A stretch of 64,000 bases of DNA from Desulfoluna sp942491485 (GTDB lineage Bacteria; Desulfobacterota; Desulfobacteria; Desulfobacterales; Desulfolunaceae). This document shows, piece by piece, positions 61,780 through 64,000 of the stretch. Under the pieces are notes generated by a model. It was not told the DNA's origin, did not search any database, and saw nothing but the letters and a program-made list of their open reading frames with translations. The position numbers and the translations under genes are program-made. Numbering within the stretch: position 1 is the first letter of the stretch; each line of letters starts with the position of its first letter. The stretch covers positions 496,001 to 560,000 of the forward strand of contig CALOAX010000004.1 of the NCBI GenBank assembly GCA_942491485.1, read 5' to 3'.

Positions 61780-62962
61780 ATGAAGCAGTTTGTTTTACGA
61801 TTTGGCGCCGGATTTCTCACAGCACTTCTCTTCTCAACAACCGCCACGGCAAGCATGGTGGACAACCAGTCGAGCCTCAGCGTGGATTTTACCCGGATGC
61901 CAGCCAGGGTGGCCGCATCGGACTCCACGGACGCGGCCATCTACAACCCCGCAGGTACGGCCTGGCTGGATGAAGGCACCCACCTTGGCCTCACGGGCCA
62001 GATCGTTCCCAAAGAGTGGCAGCATTCCAAGGATGGCGAGACCTTTGAGACCACAACCACCTCCTATGTTCCCCACTTGTTCGGGGTACACCGCAAGGGC
62101 CGTCTGGGCCTCTATGCTGCCGTTGCTGCCTTTGGCGGGATGGGATCCGCAGATTATGACGACGGGTTCACCCTTGGACAGATGGGGCCCTATGACCTTA
62201 CCTTCCGGGAGAAGTCCTCGTTCTCCTATATCGTGCCGGGCATCACCACCGGTCTCTCCTGGCAGGTCTCAGGCAGATTGGCGGTCTCAGGGGGCCTTCG
62301 TGTTCTTCACGCCATGATGGACGCGGAAGTGGACGGTGGCGCCCTTCTGGACGCTTCCGCCGATGCCACAGGGGTTGCCCCGATTTTCGGCCTCGCATGG
62401 AAAGCGACGGACCGCCTCGACATTGCCCTTCGCCATGAAATGAGAACCAAGCTCGAGTACGAGGTGGATACGTTGACGGGGACCCATCCGCTCATGCCGG
62501 TGGTGAACATGCTGGCGAAAGAAGGGGACACCACTCGCCTTGATTTCCCGGCTCAGACGGCCCTGGGAGTCTCATACCAACTGACGCCCAGGTGGCGGGT
62601 CGCCATGGACGGTACCGTGGCCTGGCAGAAAGAGGCGGACCGGAGTGGGGCAGAAGATGAGCTGGGCAACGGGTACTATGTCGCCTTTGGCGCAGAGTAC
62701 GACCTCACCCCAAAGTGGACCTTAAGCGCGGGCTATATCACCTGTGACCCCAAAGACAACCAGGAAGAGACCCTCACCGTTAACCCGAAGCTGGAAGTAC
62801 CAGGCCGTGGCCGCGGGCTTTAGGTACCGGCACAACAATGCTCTCTCCTTCAGCTTCGGGGTGAGCCCCTATTTCTATGACGACTACACCAATTCACAGG
62901 GGATCAAGATGGAAAAGGAGACCCTTAACATCGGCATGGGCGTGGAGCTGGTCCTGAAGTAG
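61780..62962 (+). pseudogene. FadL/OmpP1/TodX-type outer-membrane transporter, frameshifted near the 3' end
   Basis: The first frame (61780-62823) gives signal peptide (ending ATA) and the FadL motif DAAIYNPAG, then beta-strands, ending NPKLEVPGRGRGL and a stop. From about 62800 the +1-shifted frame continues with YQAVAAGFRYRHNNALSFSF and the terminal strand MGVELVLK to 62962, exactly the end a FadL barrel needs. One base seems inserted or lost near 62798. It is either a real inactivating mutation or a sequencing error. FadL proteins import long-chain fatty acids or hydrocarbons. AAGGAG precedes the ATG and the divergent sigma54 activator probably controls it. Confidence 0.85.
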
Positions 62963-62981
62963 GGGGGTGGGAAAAAGCGAT

Positions 62982-63236
62982 GCCTCCGGCGGCCCTGCCG
63001 GGGGGCAAGCTTTTGAAAAGCTTGACAAACAGGTTTTGGTTGATTGATTGGGCCGCTTGTCGGGTTTATTCCAGTGAGGGGCTCTCTCAAGATTGGCTCT
63101 GGAGTACCCACAGCACCTGCCTTTGTGGCACACATGGCATAGCGCCAAACGTCGCGCGAATGTGATCGCCCTGAGGAACGAGGGGCGAGAGCATGCGCAA
63201 TCGGGTTTCGAGGTGCCCCACCTCGCCGCCGGAGGC
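62982..63236. repeat. Complete composite repeat (class A + class C)
   Basis: GCCTCCGGCGGCCCTGCCGG, AAGCTTTTGAAAAGCTTGAC, then GAATGTGATCGCCCTGAGG, CGAGGTGCCCCACCTCG hairpin and GCCGCCGGAGGC, flanked by AT on both sides. Confidence 0.85.
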
Positions 63237-63266
63237 ATTTTAAAAAGTAGATTGACAGAGGTAACA

Positions 63267-63815
63267 ATGATGTATCGGATGAAACGAATTTTGGTTTTGA
63301 GTGCTGTGTGCCTGCTGATGGGCGCGCAGGGTGTGATGGCAGAATATAACGATTCTATAAGGGTCTCTGCAGGGACTCTCTTTCTGTACGACCCCTTTGA
63401 TCAGGAGTCGGGGGGAGGGGGGCAGTTGACCCTTGGGTACCCGGTAAAGCCGGGGGTCGAGTTGGAGTTCTACGGGGCTCAAAGTACTGACTTCAGTGCG
63501 GGCAATGACCTGACCGATGGAGAGGTCGCCATCTCCATTGTTACCCTGGGCGGTCGGTGCCTCTCTGCGAGAAAGGGAGACAGCGCAGGGTATGTCTCTT
63601 TTGGCATGGGGGTGATGCAGCTGGATGCTGACAACTCTCCGGAGGGAGACGACGGCACACGAAATGGCGGAGTGGCACGCCTGGGCGTGGGGTTGGACCA
63701 CTGGATGACCCCTGACCTGGGCCTGAGCTGGGGGGCGGGCTTTGCCCGTGGCTTCGGTGCAACCGACGAGATCTCTTTGTTCGAGGTATCCGCCTCCCTC
63801 TTTTTTACCCTCTGA
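63267..63815 (+). CDS. Small outer-membrane beta-barrel protein
   Basis: A 182-residue protein from the ATG at 63267 (AGAGGTAAC upstream). Signal peptide about 1-25 (ending VMA), then eight alternating-hydrophobicity strands (GTLFLYDPFD, GYPVKPGVELEFYG, SIVTLGGRCLSA, GYVSFGMGVMQL) and a terminal aromatic strand VSASLFFTL. It fits the OmpA/OmpX-like 8-strand size but I cannot assign a named family. It is followed by a strong terminator. Confidence 0.75.
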   Translation: MMYRMKRILVLSAVCLLMGAQGVMAEYNDSIRVSAGTLFLYDPFDQESGGGGQLTLGYPVKPGVELEFYGAQSTDFSAGNDLTDGEVAISIVTLGGRCLSARKGDSAGYVSFGMGVMQLDADNSPEGDDGTRNGGVARLGVGLDHWMTPDLGLSWGAGFARGFGATDEISLFEVSASLFFTL

Positions 63816-63871
63816 AACCCTCTGGATTAACACGGCAGATGGGGTGTCTCACCAGCATCTCTCTGCCGGTG

Positions 63872-63959
63872 TCAGGGGCAGGCCCACCACACACCCATAG
63901 GTCGTTTTCACCTTCTCTCCTTCACATGAAACGACCTGGTGCCTGCCCCTGATTTTTTA
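63872..63959 (+). terminator. Large intrinsic terminator after the small barrel gene
   Basis: TCAGGGGCAGGC pairs with GCCTGCCCCTGA, with an inner stem AGGTCGTTTCA-like/AAACGACCT, then six T. Confidence 0.88.
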
Positions 63960-64000
63960 TCTGCCCCATGGAGATGTCGCGGTGTTTGGTGGTTCGCAAA
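63960..64000. other. End of window, no feature
   Basis: The last 40 bases show no start codon with ribosome site and no repeat end. Confidence 0.6.

Overview
The window looks like part of a chromosome of a strictly anaerobic, Gram-negative Desulfobacterota-type bacterium (Desulfoluna/Desulfobotulus-like is my guess from gene content). The support is benzoyl-CoA-reductase/2-hydroxyacyl-CoA-dehydratase-type proteins with their activating ATPase, FmdE proteins, many outer-membrane barrels, sigma54 control and a likely selenoprotein. I see no rRNA, tRNA, CRISPR array, phage or complete insertion sequence. Nearly every intergenic space holds members of one mosaic repeat family whose ends read GCCTCCGGCGGC and GCCGCCGGAGGC.

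Layout. 1-3.9 kb: an ABC exporter of the AttE-H type (end of the ATPase, an FtsX-like permease, a secreted AttH/CrtC-like protein). 4-7.2 kb: a MocR/PdxR regulator divergent from an EamA exporter. 8.3-21.2 kb: a plus-strand cluster with seven alpha/beta-hydrolase domains: a DUF3141 protein with a PHA-synthase-like Cys box, three secreted MetX-like proteins (one fused to a second hydrolase), an alginate-export-type porin, two soluble hydrolases and an orphan protein. 21.5-29.1 kb: LysE exporter beside a decayed LysR gene, two LysR regulators, an NHL lipoprotein, and nitroreductase/HxlR.

29.4-36.6 kb: a minus-strand operon that reads activating ATPase, periplasmic binding protein, ABC ATPase, permease, then two double-cubane-type reductase proteins. 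This is my main candidate for an undescribed system: an importer linked to a low-potential ATP-driven reductase. 37-48 kb: an Omp85-like barrel, an old-yellow-enzyme homologue, YitT, a HesB-like gene with an in-frame TGA that probably encodes selenocysteine, a choloylglycine-hydrolase homologue, an RmlC-like epimerase and a flavin reductase.

48-55 kb: a minus-strand TonB system (ExbB, ExbD, TonB, cytoplasmic FmdE with zinc finger, TonB-dependent receptor, periplasmic FmdE), preceded by a leader with two hairpins and a terminator; uptake of a metal or metal cofactor is inferred. 55-64 kb: LysE exporter, antitoxin with a truncated toxin, DUF805 protein, a full-length homologue of clostridial alpha-toxin phospholipase C, a sigma54 activator divergent from a frameshifted FadL gene, and a small outer-membrane barrel.
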